Source: Tessaracoccus flavus (lineage in GTDB: Bacteria > Actinomycetota > Actinomycetes > Propionibacteriales > Propionibacteriaceae). From it: DNA of 64,000 nt. Numbering within the stretch: position 1 is the first letter of the stretch; the number at the start of each line of letters is the position of its first letter. The position numbers and the translations under genes were made by a program. The notes beneath the pieces are model-generated. The model ran no database searches. It was given only the letters and a program-made list of their open reading frames with translations, and had not been told where the DNA came from. This document shows positions 1-17,109 of this stretch, one piece after another. The stretch is from positions 248,001 to 312,000 of the forward strand of contig NZ_CP019605.1 of NCBI RefSeq assembly GCF_001997295.1, written 5' to 3'.

Positions 1-4664
<4,664 letters not shown>

Positions 4665-4699
4665 CGACGCGCCTCAGGGCGCACCCCGCCCGTCCGTAT

Positions 4700-4730
4700 C
4701 CCCACCCTCCGGCAGCCTCGTCGGGTGGGG
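4700..4730 (+). terminator. Hairpin terminator after the RTX gene
   Basis: CCCCACCC (4700-4707) pairs with GGGTGGGG (4723-4730), 36 bp after the stop codon. No clear T-run follows, so it is a plausible but not classical intrinsic terminator. Confidence 0.5.
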
Positions 4731-4738
4731 TGGATGAG

Positions 4739-4818
4739 TTGAGCAAGTGAGATGGGTCAACGCCACGACACGCCGGTGTAACAGTGTTTTGTTTCGTCGA
4801 CCCATCTCATTTGCTCAA
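4739..4818. repeat. Long inverted repeat, 20-bp arms, 40-nt loop
   Basis: The left arm at 4739-4758 begins TTGAGCAAGTGAGATGGG; the right arm at 4799-4818 is its reverse complement with one G/T difference. The 40-nt loop has no gene. The arms could be the ends of a miniature transposable element or a strong bidirectional hairpin between the RTX gene and the sugar operon. Confidence 0.7.
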
Positions 4819-4843
4819 ATCCCTGGGGCCGAGCACAAAAGGC

Positions 4844-4872
4844 TTGACGCCGGGCACTGCAGTGGGTTACTG
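4844..4872 (+). promoter_or_regulatory. Putative promoter of the galactoside operon
   Basis: TTGACG at 4844-4849 is a good -35 box. A weak -10 (TTACTG, 4867-4872) follows after 17 bp and abuts operator 1. The leader to the first gene is about 115 nt. Confidence 0.5.
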
Positions 4873-4886
4873 TGGGACCGCTCCCA
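4873..4886. promoter_or_regulatory. LacI-type operator 1
   Basis: TGGGACCGCTCCCA is a near-perfect palindrome centred on CG, the form typical of LacI-family sites. It lies directly after the putative -10 box, where a bound repressor would block transcription. The operon's last gene encodes a LacI-family protein. Confidence 0.7.
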
Positions 4887-4951
4887 CGCAGTGAAGCCCG
4901 AATGTTGAGTCTGTCGATACCCTGATAGGCGAAGATTCTGGGGAGTCAGCG

Positions 4952-4965
4952 TAGGAGCGGTCCCA
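4952..4965. promoter_or_regulatory. LacI-type operator 2
   Basis: TAGGAGCGGTCCCA is the reverse complement of operator 1 apart from one base. Centre-to-centre spacing is 79 bp, compatible with repressor looping. It lies in the leader, 27 bp before the first gene. Confidence 0.7.
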
Positions 4966-4992
4966 TACTCGTCTCCAGCAAAGGAACGGACA

Positions 4993-6267
4993 ATGTCGTC
5001 ACCATTCAGGCTCTCCCGCAGGCAGCTCCTCGTCGCAGGCGGACTTACCCTCGGCACCAGCGCCCTCGCCGCATGCGGCGGTGGATCCTCCTCGACGGGG
5101 GAGACCTCGTCGATCGTCAAGGTCGGCTCCTACCAGTCCGACGAAATCCCCAAGCAGGCGTTCGCCGACATGATGGCCGCCTTCGAGGGCGGCGACGTCG
5201 AGATCAACACCATCCAGCACGAGACCTTCAAGGAAGGCATCAACAACTACCTCCAGGGCAACCCGGACGACGTGTTCACCTGGTTCGCTGGCTACCGCGC
5301 GCGCTACTTCGCGGAGCGTGGCCTGGTGGGCGACCTCAGCGACGTCTGGGCCAACATCGACGGGATGCCCGAGTCGATGAAGGTGGCCTCCACCAGCGGC
5401 GACGGCAAGCAGGTCTTCATCCCCAGCACCTACTACCCGTGGGCCGTGTTCTACCGCCCCAGCCTCTTCCAGGAGCGCGGCTACACCGAGCCCACGACGA
5501 TCGACGAGTGGATCACGCTCAACGAGCGGATGCTGGCCGACGGCCTCACCCCCATCGGCTTCGCCGACAAGGACGGCTGGGAGGCGATGGGCACCTTCGA
5601 CATGCTGAACCTGCGCGTCAACGGCTACGACTACCACGTCTCGCTCATGGCGGGCGAGGAGGCCTGGGACGGTGACAAGGTCAAGAACGTCTTCAAGCTG
5701 TGGAGCGACCTCATGCCTTACCACGAGGCCGACTCGCTCGGCCGCACCTGGCAGGAAGCCGCTCAGGGACTCATCCAGAACCGCACCGGCGTCTACGTCA
5801 TGGGCATGTTCGTCCAGCAGCAGTTCGCAGCCGCTGGCCTCGAGGATGACCTCGACTTCTTCATCTTCCCCGAGGCGGATCCCGCGATCGGTGCGAAGGT
5901 GGTCGAGGCCCCCGTCGATGGCTTCATGATGGCCGCGGACCCGAAGAACCCGGAGCTCGCCAAGGAGCTGTTGGCCTACCTCGCCACGCCCGAGGCGGTC
6001 GCCCACACCGTCAAGGCCGATCCGTCGGTCATCGCGGCCAACTCCAAGGCCGACCAGTCGAGCTACAACGCGCTGCAGAAGAAGGCCGTCAAGGTCATCG
6101 AGGAGGCGGAGGCCATCTCGCAGTTCCTCGACCGTGACTCCCGCCCCGACTTCGCCAACACCGTCGTCGGCCCCGCGTTGCAGTCCTTCATCCAGGACCC
6201 GAGCCAGATCGATTCGATCCTCAGCAACGTCGAGGAACAGAAGAAGTCGATCTTCGCGAGCGAGTGA
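4993..6267 (+). CDS. Sugar ABC transporter substrate-binding lipoprotein
   Basis: This 424-residue extracellular solute-binding protein (family 1, carbohydrate type) captures a sugar for the two permeases encoded next. The N-terminus has a twin-arginine R9-R10, a hydrophobic stretch and the lipobox LAAC with Cys28, so it is a lipoprotein, possibly Tat-exported. The mature part carries the usual family features, including a Trp-rich middle region and PVDGFMM near the C-terminal third. The start ATG has AAAGGAACG upstream. The next gene begins 8 bp after its stop. No ATPase is encoded here; as is common in actinobacteria, a shared MsiK-type ATPase elsewhere probably energises the system. Galactoside specificity is inferred from the GH2 gene in the same operon. 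Confidence 0.9.
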   Translation: MSSPFRLSRRQLLVAGGLTLGTSALAACGGGSSSTGETSSIVKVGSYQSDEIPKQAFADMMAAFEGGDVEINTIQHETFKEGINNYLQGNPDDVFTWFAGYRARYFAERGLVGDLSDVWANIDGMPESMKVASTSGDGKQVFIPSTYYPWAVFYRPSLFQERGYTEPTTIDEWITLNERMLADGLTPIGFADKDGWEAMGTFDMLNLRVNGYDYHVSLMAGEEAWDGDKVKNVFKLWSDLMPYHEADSLGRTWQEAAQGLIQNRTGVYVMGMFVQQQFAAAGLEDDLDFFIFPEADPAIGAKVVEAPVDGFMMAADPKNPELAKELLAYLATPEAVAHTVKADPSVIAANSKADQSSYNALQKKAVKVIEEAEAISQFLDRDSRPDFANTVVGPALQSFIQDPSQIDSILSNVEEQKKSIFASE

Positions 6268-6275
6268 GCTGACAT

Positions 6276-7184
6276 ATGAGCACCACGACGGTCACCCCAC
6301 CGAAGCGGCGCAGCGGCGTCCGCACCTCGCGTTCTGACCGGATCGTCTTGACCCTGATGCTCGCGGTGCCACTGCTGATCGTGCTGGGCCTCATCTGGGG
6401 CCCGGCACTGATCACGGTAGCGCTGTCGTTCACCACCTGGGACGGGATCGGTTCGCTCGACACCATCAAGTTCGTCGGAGTCCAGAACTACGTCGATCTG
6501 GCCACCATCTACCCGCCCTTCTGGCCGGCGCTGTGGCACAACGTGTTGTGGCTGATCGTGCTGTTCGCAGTGTTCACCCCGCTCGGCATGTTCCTGGCGA
6601 TCCTGCTCGACAAGGAACTGCGCGGCACCAAGTTCTATCAGACGGCCCTCTACCTACCCGTGGTGCTGTCGGCTGCGCTGGTCGGCTTCATCTGGCAGCT
6701 CATGTACAGCCGGGATCAGGGCCTGATCAACGCCATGCTGGGCACGACCATCGACTGGTACGGCGATCCGTCGATCAACCTCTGGGCGGCCATGGTCGCC
6801 AACGGCTGGCGGCACACCGGCTACATCATGCTGCTCTACCTATCGGGCCTCAAGGGCGTCGACCCGGCGCTGCGCGAAGCGGCCCAGATCGACGGCGCCA
6901 ACCAGCGGCAGACGTATCTCCGCATCATCTTCCCCGTCATGAGACCGATCAACATCATCGTGCTGACGATCACCGTCATCGAAGGCCTGCGGGCGTTCGA
7001 CCTGGCGTGGATCATCAACCGCGGCAGGAACGGCCTCGAGCTCATCTCCACGTTGGTCACCACCAACGTCATCGGAGAGGCGAGCCGAATAGGCTTCGGC
7101 TCCGCGCTGGCCACCATCATGCTGCTGATCAGCTCGGTCTTCATCGTCATCCAACTCAGGGTCGTCATGAAGGGAGACCACTGA
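6276..7184 (+). CDS. Sugar ABC transporter permease (MalF type)
   Basis: This 302-residue inner-membrane protein has six predicted hydrophobic segments and a cytoplasmic EAA loop (AALREAAQIDGANQ-like, about residues 198-226) that docks to the ATPase. It belongs to the binding-protein-dependent permease family of the MalF/UgpA branch. Its stop overlaps the start of the second permease by one base (TGATG at 7182-7186), so the two are translationally coupled. Codon use matches the host. Confidence 0.92.
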   Translation: MSTTTVTPPKRRSGVRTSRSDRIVLTLMLAVPLLIVLGLIWGPALITVALSFTTWDGIGSLDTIKFVGVQNYVDLATIYPPFWPALWHNVLWLIVLFAVFTPLGMFLAILLDKELRGTKFYQTALYLPVVLSAALVGFIWQLMYSRDQGLINAMLGTTIDWYGDPSINLWAAMVANGWRHTGYIMLLYLSGLKGVDPALREAAQIDGANQRQTYLRIIFPVMRPINIIVLTITVIEGLRAFDLAWIINRGRNGLELISTLVTTNVIGEASRIGFGSALATIMLLISSVFIVIQLRVVMKGDH

Positions 7185-8071
7185 TGAGCGCCACCACTGA
7201 GGCTTCCACCCGCAAACGTTCGACGCCACCGGCCCGGATCGCGCTACAGATTGGCCTCGTCATCATCTCGCTCGTGTGGCTGTTCCCGCTGTTGTGGGCA
7301 CTGTTCAACTCGTTCCGTGACTACAGCTACACGGTGCAGAACGGCTACCTCTCGTTCGGCGGCTTCACGTTCGACAACTACATCAACGCCTGGAACCGGG
7401 GCGGCTTCACCAACAGCTTCCTGAACTCGGCGATCATCACGATCACCGCGGTCGTCCTTACGCTGGCGCTCTCCTCCTGCGCGGCGTTCGTCCTGGCCCG
7501 GTACAGCTTCAAGTTCAACCTCGCGATGCTCGCGGTGTTCGTCTCGGCGAACCTTCTGCCACCACAGTCGCTGCTCATCCCCGTCTACCGGATGTTCCGG
7601 ACGATCGAGGTGCCGCTGTGGCTGTCGGAGTCCGGGAGCCTCCTCGACTCGCACCTGGGCGTCATCCTCATCAACGTGGCCTTCCAGACCGGCTTCACCA
7701 CCTTCGTGCTCAGCAACTACATGAAGACGTTCCCGAAGGAGATCTACGAGTCGGCGTCGCTGGACGGGGCCACGGCCTGGCGCCAGTTCTACGGCCTGAC
7801 CCTTCCGCTGCTGCGCCCGCCGATGGCAGCGCTCGGCACCCTCCAGACCGCCTGGATCTACAACGAGTTCTTCTGGGCCACGGTGCTGATGCAAAGCGGC
7901 GACAAGTTCCCGGTGACGAGTTCGCTCAACAACCTCAAGGGATCCTTCTTCACTGACTACAACCTGCTCTCGGCGGGCTCGATCATCGCGGCTCTGCCCG
8001 TGCTGGTGGTCTTCTTCGTCCTCCAGAAGCAATTCATCGCCGGCCTCACCCTCGGTGCCACCAAGGGCTGA
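7184..8071 (+). CDS. Sugar ABC transporter permease (MalG type)
   Basis: This 295-residue membrane protein pairs with the preceding MalF-type permease. It has six hydrophobic segments and an EAA loop (EIYESASLDGATAWRQF). The start ATG at 7184 overlaps the upstream stop and follows AAGGGAGACC, a good ribosome site; the frame stays open far upstream but that part has no coding character. The GH2 gene follows after 18 bp with GGAACTCC before its ATG, consistent with one operon. Confidence 0.92.
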   Translation: MSATTEASTRKRSTPPARIALQIGLVIISLVWLFPLLWALFNSFRDYSYTVQNGYLSFGGFTFDNYINAWNRGGFTNSFLNSAIITITAVVLTLALSSCAAFVLARYSFKFNLAMLAVFVSANLLPPQSLLIPVYRMFRTIEVPLWLSESGSLLDSHLGVILINVAFQTGFTTFVLSNYMKTFPKEIYESASLDGATAWRQFYGLTLPLLRPPMAALGTLQTAWIYNEFFWATVLMQSGDKFPVTSSLNNLKGSFFTDYNLLSAGSIIAALPVLVVFFVLQKQFIAGLTLGATKG

Positions 8072-12081
<4,010 letters not shown>

Positions 12082-12108
12082 CGTCTCCGGGTTCCGGGGA
12101 CCGCGGTG

Positions 12109-12114
12109 TAGCTT
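12109..12114 (+). promoter_or_regulatory. Leaderless -10 box, beta-helix lipoprotein gene
   Basis: TAGCTT is followed by six bases and the ATG at 12121; no ribosome site is visible in between. This is the leaderless arrangement seen repeatedly in this window. Confidence 0.5.
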
Positions 12115-12120
12115 GTCTGC

Positions 12121-13419
12121 ATGAGAGCCGGGAGCGTTGCCGCCGCGCTGATGTGTGCGGTACTGGCGGCCTGCTCCACGCCTACTGAGGCGCCCTCCAC
12201 CCCGGCCCCTGCGACGACTGAGACCACTGCCGCCGGTCCAACCCCGTGGGCGACGGACCGCTGCCGCGAGCTCGCCGACGGCGTCGGGGCGGCCCTGCAG
12301 GCGGTCGTCGACTCTTACGAGCAGCCAGCGCCGAGCCCGGCTCCGGGGTCCGACGGCGACGACCTGGAGGGGTCGCTCGCCACGGTTCAGGAGGCGGTGG
12401 AGGAGGGCCACTGCGCGCCACAGACCATGCAGGGCTGGGTGGAGGCAAGCGTCGACGCGGTGAAGGCCGAGGGAACCATCGCCGAGGCCGTCCGTGCCAG
12501 GCTGGTCGCCGGGCTAGACGGCAGGATCCCCACCGAGCTGGTGCACGTGCCGGTGGCGCCGGGCGAGGACCTGGCCACCGCGGTGTCGGAGGCGCCGTCG
12601 GGAGCGACGCTTCAGTTGGCGGCCGGCACGTTCGACCTGGCCGAGCCGCTGGTGCTGCTCGGCGGCATCACGATCGCCGGAGCAGGTCAGGATGAGACGG
12701 TGCTCCGGTCCTCTGCGGAAGACACGGCGGTGCTCATCGCGACATCTGAGACGGTGTCGCTCGAGGGGCTCACGATCGAGCGCGACGACACGGTGACCGG
12801 ATCGGGGATCGTCGCAGGAGGCGCGGCCTCTCTCGTGTTGGAGGCGGTGACGGTGTCGGGCGCCGTGGCAGGTGATACCGGGGGAGGCGCTGCTGTGATG
12901 CTGATGGGCACGCAGGAGGGCGCCGAGAGAAAGACGACGGCGGAGATCACCGACTCGACCCTGAGCGGCAACGATTGGGCGGGGCTCGCCGTCAGCGGGA
13001 CGCACCGGGTGAGCGTCAAGTCGTCGACCTTCGCGGACAACGGCGAATGTGGCGTGTGCTTCCTGGGGGAGTCCGACGGCTCGGTCGCGGACTCTTGGAT
13101 GGACGCAAACCCCGTTGGCGTGGCAATGGCGGAGCAGTCCACCCCCACGCTGATCGGCAACGCGATCACCGGCGGCGAGGTGGGCCTCCAGGTGCAGGAC
13201 GACGCCGCGCCCATCGCCGAGAAGAACATCATCACCAATCCGGAACGGGCCGCCGTCATCGTGAGCGGCAAGGCCGCGGGTGCCTTCGCGGAGAACGTCT
13301 GCGCCGACGTCGAGTTCGGCATAGTCGTCACCGACACGGCCGCCCCGACGCTGACCCACAACGAGTGCGCACTGGCCCGCGGTCAGACCGAATCCGCCTC
13401 CCCCTCCCCGTCGCCCTGA
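12121..13419 (+). CDS. Secreted right-handed beta-helix lipoprotein
   Basis: The 432-residue protein has a lipoprotein signal (LAAC, Cys18), then a Thr/Pro-rich linker. From about residue 140 it consists of repeated short beta-strand turns (VSLEGLTIERDD, VSVKSSTFADNG, TPTLIGNAIT) typical of parallel beta-helix proteins of the pectate-lyase/NosD fold. No catalytic residues of a known polysaccharide lyase can be assigned. It ends in a Ser-Pro tail. It is anchored outside the membrane; a role in polysaccharide binding or cleavage is only a guess. It lies in a leaderless context just after the lac regulator but is probably a separate unit. Confidence 0.75.
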   Translation: MRAGSVAAALMCAVLAACSTPTEAPSTPAPATTETTAAGPTPWATDRCRELADGVGAALQAVVDSYEQPAPSPAPGSDGDDLEGSLATVQEAVEEGHCAPQTMQGWVEASVDAVKAEGTIAEAVRARLVAGLDGRIPTELVHVPVAPGEDLATAVSEAPSGATLQLAAGTFDLAEPLVLLGGITIAGAGQDETVLRSSAEDTAVLIATSETVSLEGLTIERDDTVTGSGIVAGGAASLVLEAVTVSGAVAGDTGGGAAVMLMGTQEGAERKTTAEITDSTLSGNDWAGLAVSGTHRVSVKSSTFADNGECGVCFLGESDGSVADSWMDANPVGVAMAEQSTPTLIGNAITGGEVGLQVQDDAAPIAEKNIITNPERAAVIVSGKAAGAFAENVCADVEFGIVVTDTAAPTLTHNECALARGQTESASPSPSP

Positions 13420-13431
13420 GCTCTCAAGCCG

Positions 13432-13982
13432 TTCCCCTAAGTAGCGGGGGCCTTGCCGTTTCCCTGAGTAGCGGCCGCGAGGTACGAGTGGCCGTGTATC
13501 GAAGGGCTGGTGACGGGTCCGCGTGGCCTGGCCTGACGCCGTCGCACTGGGGCGGGGGCGGGAGAGGTTGCGGCCGTTACCCTTCGACAGGCTCAGGGAT
13601 CGAATGCGACAAGCTCAGGAAGCGGTGTGTTGCCGTTTCCCTGAGTAGCGGCCGCGAGGTACGAGCAGCCGTGTATCGAAGGGCTCGTGACGGGTCCGCG
13701 TGGCCTGGCCTGACGCCATCGCTGTGACCCGGGGCGGCGGGAGATGTTGCGGGCGTTGCCCTTCGACAGGCTCAGGGATCGAGGCGGACAGGCTCAGGGA
13801 GCGGGGTGTTGTCGTATCCCTGAGTAGCGGCCGCGAGGTACGAGCAGCCGTGTATCGAAGGGCTCGTGACGGGTCCGCGTGGCCTGGCCTGACGCCATCG
13901 CTGTGACCCGGGGCGGCGGGAGATGTTGCGGGCGTTACCCTTCGACAAGCTCAGGGAGCGATTCGACAAGCTCAGGGAGCGG
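13432..13982. repeat. Cluster of three REP-like repeat units
   Basis: Three copies of a unit of about 178 bp start near 13456, 13633 and 13812. Each begins CCCTGAGTAGCGGCCGCGAG, runs through GTATCGAAGGGCT, and ends with CCCTTCGACAGGCTCAGGG. The two end motifs are inverted relatives of each other (CCCTGAG...CGAAGGG against CCCTTCG...CTCAGGG). The cluster fills the gap between two convergent genes and may act as a bidirectional transcription barrier. A related unit sits at 49318-49361. No genuine gene was found inside. Confidence 0.85.
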
Positions 13983-15083
13983 CCCGTAGACGCGCAGCGC
14001 GTCGTCGTCGACCGTCATCAGCCAGGGCCGGTCGTTGCCGAGGCGGATACCCAGGTGGGCGCCGTCGCCGGGATCGGCCGAACTCGTGAGAGGTCGCACC
14101 GACTGCACCGTCCCCCTGCCCTCTTCGTCGATACTCAGCAAACCCGACACGTCGCTGGCCTCCCCGTCCGCGTGCTCGATGATCCCCGTGACGAGGATGT
14201 GCAGCACACCGTCGGAGCCGGTGACCGCCTCGACGGCCGGGTGCACCGTCGCGGCCGGCTCGTCGGCGGACTGGAGGGGGATCCGGAGCTTCAAATCGCC
14301 ACGCTGCACGTGGAGCAGCCCGGGCTGTACGTCGAGCCGGTAGGGGGCGCCAGCCTGCCCGGCGAAGGTTTCGACAGGCGCGACGTCCCCGTTGAGCGGG
14401 TCGACGCGAACCTGCGCGCCCGCCTCGTTGAAGCCGAACAGACGGCGACCGTCCGTCGCCCTGACGCCGACGTGGACCGGCAGGTCGAGCCGCGTGAACC
14501 CGGCGTCGGCGGAGAAGCGCAGCAGTCCGGGGTTGTCGATGGTGGTGCTCTGCAGCACGACGCTGCCGTCGGCCAGGGCCTGGGGCGACTGGTACTGGAC
14601 GTAGCTGCCCAGCGCGAGGTGCTCCTCGGGGATCAGGGCGTCGTCGAGGTACCGGCCGTCCTCGGCGTAGTGGGCGAGCCGCAGGTGTGCGGTGTCGAGG
14701 ATCCACCAGGTGCCGTCGGGCAGCTGCGTGCCGTAGCTGGGGCCCCACTCGAGGCCGTCGCCGCCGGGGGAGACCCCGACCTGGCCGGGGAACTCTCCGT
14801 ACGGCAGGGCGAGCGTCTCGCCCCAGCCCGTCATCTCGGAGGGTGCGGTCAGGGCGACCGGCTCGCCCGCCGTGAAGTCGACGGTGGCGTGGCCGGGGAT
14901 TGTCGGCGTGGTCGGGGCGGCGCTCGTCGCGGTGGACGCGGCTGACGGCACCGTCGGGCTGGTCGTTGCGACGTCGGACGAGGATGTGGCGCTGGGGGAG
15001 ACAGAGGGTGCTTCGATTCCGGGCGTCGCGCAGGCGACCAGGAGCCCGGTGACACCGATGAGGACGAGGATCGGCTTGAACAT
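13935..15083 (-). CDS. Hypothetical lipoprotein, beta-propeller-like
   Basis: The 382-residue protein starts at the ATG at 15083 with a lipoprotein signal (LLVAC, Cys18), then a Ser/Thr/Ala-rich linker of about 45 residues. The rest has repeated beta-strand blocks with GTWWILDT, GLLRFSAD and RRLFGFNE motifs resembling a beta-propeller, but no family can be named. The last 13 residues (LPELVESLPELVE) are encoded by the REP-like repeats at 13938-13982, and the stop TAA is supplied there. The original C-terminus may therefore have been replaced by repeat sequence. Upstream in-frame codons exist, but the signal peptide fixes the start. Confidence 0.7.
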   Translation of the reverse strand: MFKPILVLIGVTGLLVACATPGIEAPSVSPSATSSSDVATTSPTVPSAASTATSAAPTTPTIPGHATVDFTAGEPVALTAPSEMTGWGETLALPYGEFPGQVGVSPGGDGLEWGPSYGTQLPDGTWWILDTAHLRLAHYAEDGRYLDDALIPEEHLALGSYVQYQSPQALADGSVVLQSTTIDNPGLLRFSADAGFTRLDLPVHVGVRATDGRRLFGFNEAGAQVRVDPLNGDVAPVETFAGQAGAPYRLDVQPGLLHVQRGDLKLRIPLQSADEPAATVHPAVEAVTGSDGVLHILVTGIIEHADGEASDVSGLLSIDEEGRGTVQSVRPLTSSADPGDGAHLGIRLGNDRPWLMTVDDDALRVYGPLPELVESLPELVEG

Positions 15084-15258
15084 GGCAGCCCCTTCGCAAC
15101 CACGGTACTCCGGCGCCCCGCGGCCGTCGAGAGGGAGAGGGGCGGCAATGGGGAACAGTTGGTCAGGCGTCCCGGACCGGGCGTTCCTGTCGGCGGCTTC
15201 GAGTGGCGGATCTGACGGCGTAGTCGCCACCACCTCCGCCGGTCGACGAGGCCCAGAC

Positions 15259-15759
15259 TCACCAGCCCATCGAGCCGGGGGTGCCCTTGAAGGGTCCGGC
15301 CACCGACGAGGTGATCCAGCCACCGTAGAAGCCGCCGGGCTGCGGGATGACGCGCTCCCCGTCGACGAAGCAGGCGTCCATCGCTCCGGGATAGAGCGCG
15401 ACATGGTCGACGAGGTCCGCGAATCCAGCGGTGGGCGTCGGGTAGTACCAGGCGGCCGCCGACGCGGTCGCCTCTCCACCGTGGACGTCGAGGTACTTGG
15501 CCGCGCCCTTCCACTCGCAGAACGAGCCCCCGGGTGCCGGCGTCAGGGCGCCCGGCACGAAGCCGGAGCGCGGCAGATAGTACGTCGGGGGATGGCTGGT
15601 CTCCAGCACCTGGAGTGACTCGTTCCCGCGGAACACGATCTCTCCGCCGAGGATCACCTCGATCGGCAGCGAGCAGCGGCGCAGGGTGGGCGGCCGGGGG
15701 TAGTCCCACACGGACTCCTGACCGGGGCCGACGGGGTCAGGTTTCGGGCGGTGCACCAT
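15259..15759 (-). CDS. DUF427 domain protein
   Basis: The 166-residue protein contains the DUF427 pattern: a first half with VWDYPRPP and LETSHPPTYYLP and a second half with CEWKGAAKYLDV and AAWYYP. DUF427 proteins are small, cytosolic, beta-rich and of unknown function. The ATG at 15759 is chosen because a TACCGT box lies exactly 6 nt upstream (leaderless) and the family normally starts close to this point. It sits next to a DoxX-like gene. Confidence 0.85.
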   Translation of the reverse strand: MVHRPKPDPVGPGQESVWDYPRPPTLRRCSLPIEVILGGEIVFRGNESLQVLETSHPPTYYLPRSGFVPGALTPAPGGSFCEWKGAAKYLDVHGGEATASAAAWYYPTPTAGFADLVDHVALYPGAMDACFVDGERVIPQPGGFYGGWITSSVAGPFKGTPGSMGW

Positions 15760-15765
15760 GGACCA

Positions 15766-15771
15766 ACGGTA
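15766..15771 (-). promoter_or_regulatory. Leaderless -10 box for the DUF427 gene
   Basis: On the minus strand TACCGT is followed by six bases and the ATG at 15759. Confidence 0.5.
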
Positions 15772-15800
15772 CTGCCCCGCGGAAGCGGGCTGCCCCGGGT

Positions 15801-16292
15801 TCAGCGGTCCTTGCGCCGCCCCAGCCCCAGCGAACGCCGGTCGCGCCAGGCGCCGGTGGACCAGAGGGCCCAGGCCACGAGCACGGGCTGGAAGAACAAC
15901 CGGATGAAGCGTGCCCTGTCGGTGTCGAGACCGAACCCGTCGGTTCCGGTGACGTACTGGGAGATGTTGCCTGGGAAGATCGCCACGAAGAACGCGGCCG
16001 TCGTCCAACCCACCCACGGCCACCAGCGCCGAGGGGCGAAAATCAGGGCAGCCCCCAGTCCCAACTCGACCACACCTGAGGCGACCACGACGACGTCGGG
16101 GTCCAGCGGGATCCACGGCGGCACCTGAGCCTGGAACTCCTGCCGCAGGGTGGTGAGGTGTCCGGTCCCTGCACCCAGTAGCGCGAATCCGAGCGCCCAC
16201 CGCCCCACGCCGCGAGCCAGCCGGCCGAGCCTCGTCCGGTCTCCGTCGCTCGTGTCACGAGAATGGGACGCTGGGGCGGTGTGATCGGCCAT
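15801..16292 (-). CDS. DoxX-like integral membrane protein
   Basis: The 163-residue protein has four hydrophobic segments (about residues 30-48, 66-84, 91-110 and 131-148) and the family features GTGHL near the first helix and ASGVVELGLGAAL in the second. DoxX-like proteins are small four-helix membrane proteins with poorly defined roles in redox or stress physiology. The C-terminus is strongly basic and cytosolic. It may share a transcript with the DUF427 gene downstream (41 bp gap). Confidence 0.8.
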   Translation of the reverse strand: MADHTAPASHSRDTSDGDRTRLGRLARGVGRWALGFALLGAGTGHLTTLRQEFQAQVPPWIPLDPDVVVVASGVVELGLGAALIFAPRRWWPWVGWTTAAFFVAIFPGNISQYVTGTDGFGLDTDRARFIRLFFQPVLVAWALWSTGAWRDRRSLGLGRRKDR

Positions 16293-16313
16293 GCCTTGAG
16301 TATGTCTCAGGAG

Positions 16314-17105
16314 TCAGAGTTGGTCGAGAAGCTCCGCCACTGACGAGATGACCTGGTCCGGGCGGAAGGGGTAGGTCTCGACGTCGGCGATTGTCGTCAG
16401 GCCGCTGAGCACCAGCACCGTGTGCAGCCCGGCCTCCATGCCGGCCACGATGTCGGTGTCCATCCGGTCCCCGATCATCGCGGTGGATTCGGAGTGGGCA
16501 GCGATGCGGTTCATCGCGGACCTGAACATCATCGGGTTGGGCTTGCCGACCACGTATGGCTTGCGCTTCGTGGCCGCGGTGATCATTGCCGCCACCGCTC
16601 CGGTGGCGGGGAGGACGCCGTCGACAGATGGACCCGTGGCGTCGGGGTTGGTGACGATGTAGCGCGCTCCCGCCAGCACCAGGCGGATGGCTCTGGTAAT
16701 CGCCTCGAATGAGTAGTTGCGTGTCTCTCCGAGCACGACGTAGTCGGGGTCGACGTCGGTGAGGATGAAGCCGGCGTCGTGGAGGGCGCTGGTGAGCCCG
16801 GCCTCCCCGATCACGAAGGCGGTTTTCTTCCCGGGCTGACCGCCCAGGAAGGCAGCGGTCGCCATCGCGGAGGTCCACAGGTTCTCCTCCGGGACGTGCA
16901 ATCCCGCGCGTTCGAGACGTGCAGCCAGGTCGCGCGGGGTCCAGGTGGAGTTGTTGGTGAGCACCAGGAATCGCCGGGACGTCGCCAGCCAGCTGTCGAT
17001 GAGTTCGACGGCTCCGGGTAGGGCGTGATCCTCGTGGACCAGCACCCCGTCCATGTCGGTGAGCCAGCACTCGATGTCGTGGGGGCTCCGCGTGATGTCG
17101 GTCAT
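16314..17105 (-). CDS. HAD-IIA (NagD-like) phosphatase, linked to glpABC
   Basis: The 263-residue protein carries HAD motif I as TDMDGV (Asp17 nucleophile, Asp19), motif II as VLTNNST, the Lys of motif III in GKPNPMMF and motif IV in MIGDRMDTD. The C2 cap between motifs II and III places it in class IIA with NagD and phosphoglycolate/glycerol phosphatases. It starts 4 bp after the glpC stop, so it is almost certainly cotranscribed with glpABC. Mycobacterial Rv1692 of this class is a glycerol-3-phosphate phosphatase, which makes glycerol-3-phosphate an attractive substrate; this is inference from position. Confidence 0.88.
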   Translation of the reverse strand: MTDITRSPHDIECWLTDMDGVLVHEDHALPGAVELIDSWLATSRRFLVLTNNSTWTPRDLAARLERAGLHVPEENLWTSAMATAAFLGGQPGKKTAFVIGEAGLTSALHDAGFILTDVDPDYVVLGETRNYSFEAITRAIRLVLAGARYIVTNPDATGPSVDGVLPATGAVAAMITAATKRKPYVVGKPNPMMFRSAMNRIAAHSESTAMIGDRMDTDIVAGMEAGLHTVLVLSGLTTIADVETYPFRPDQVISSVAELLDQL

Positions 17106-17109
17106 GGCT

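Noticed and set aside
6533..7183. Long N-terminal extension of the second permease
   Set aside because: It lies wholly within the first permease gene in another frame. The ATG at 7184 has a ribosome site and gives normal family length.
13485..13906. Open frames through the REP-like cluster
   Set aside because: They repeat three times with the repeat unit and have no family similarity or ribosome site.
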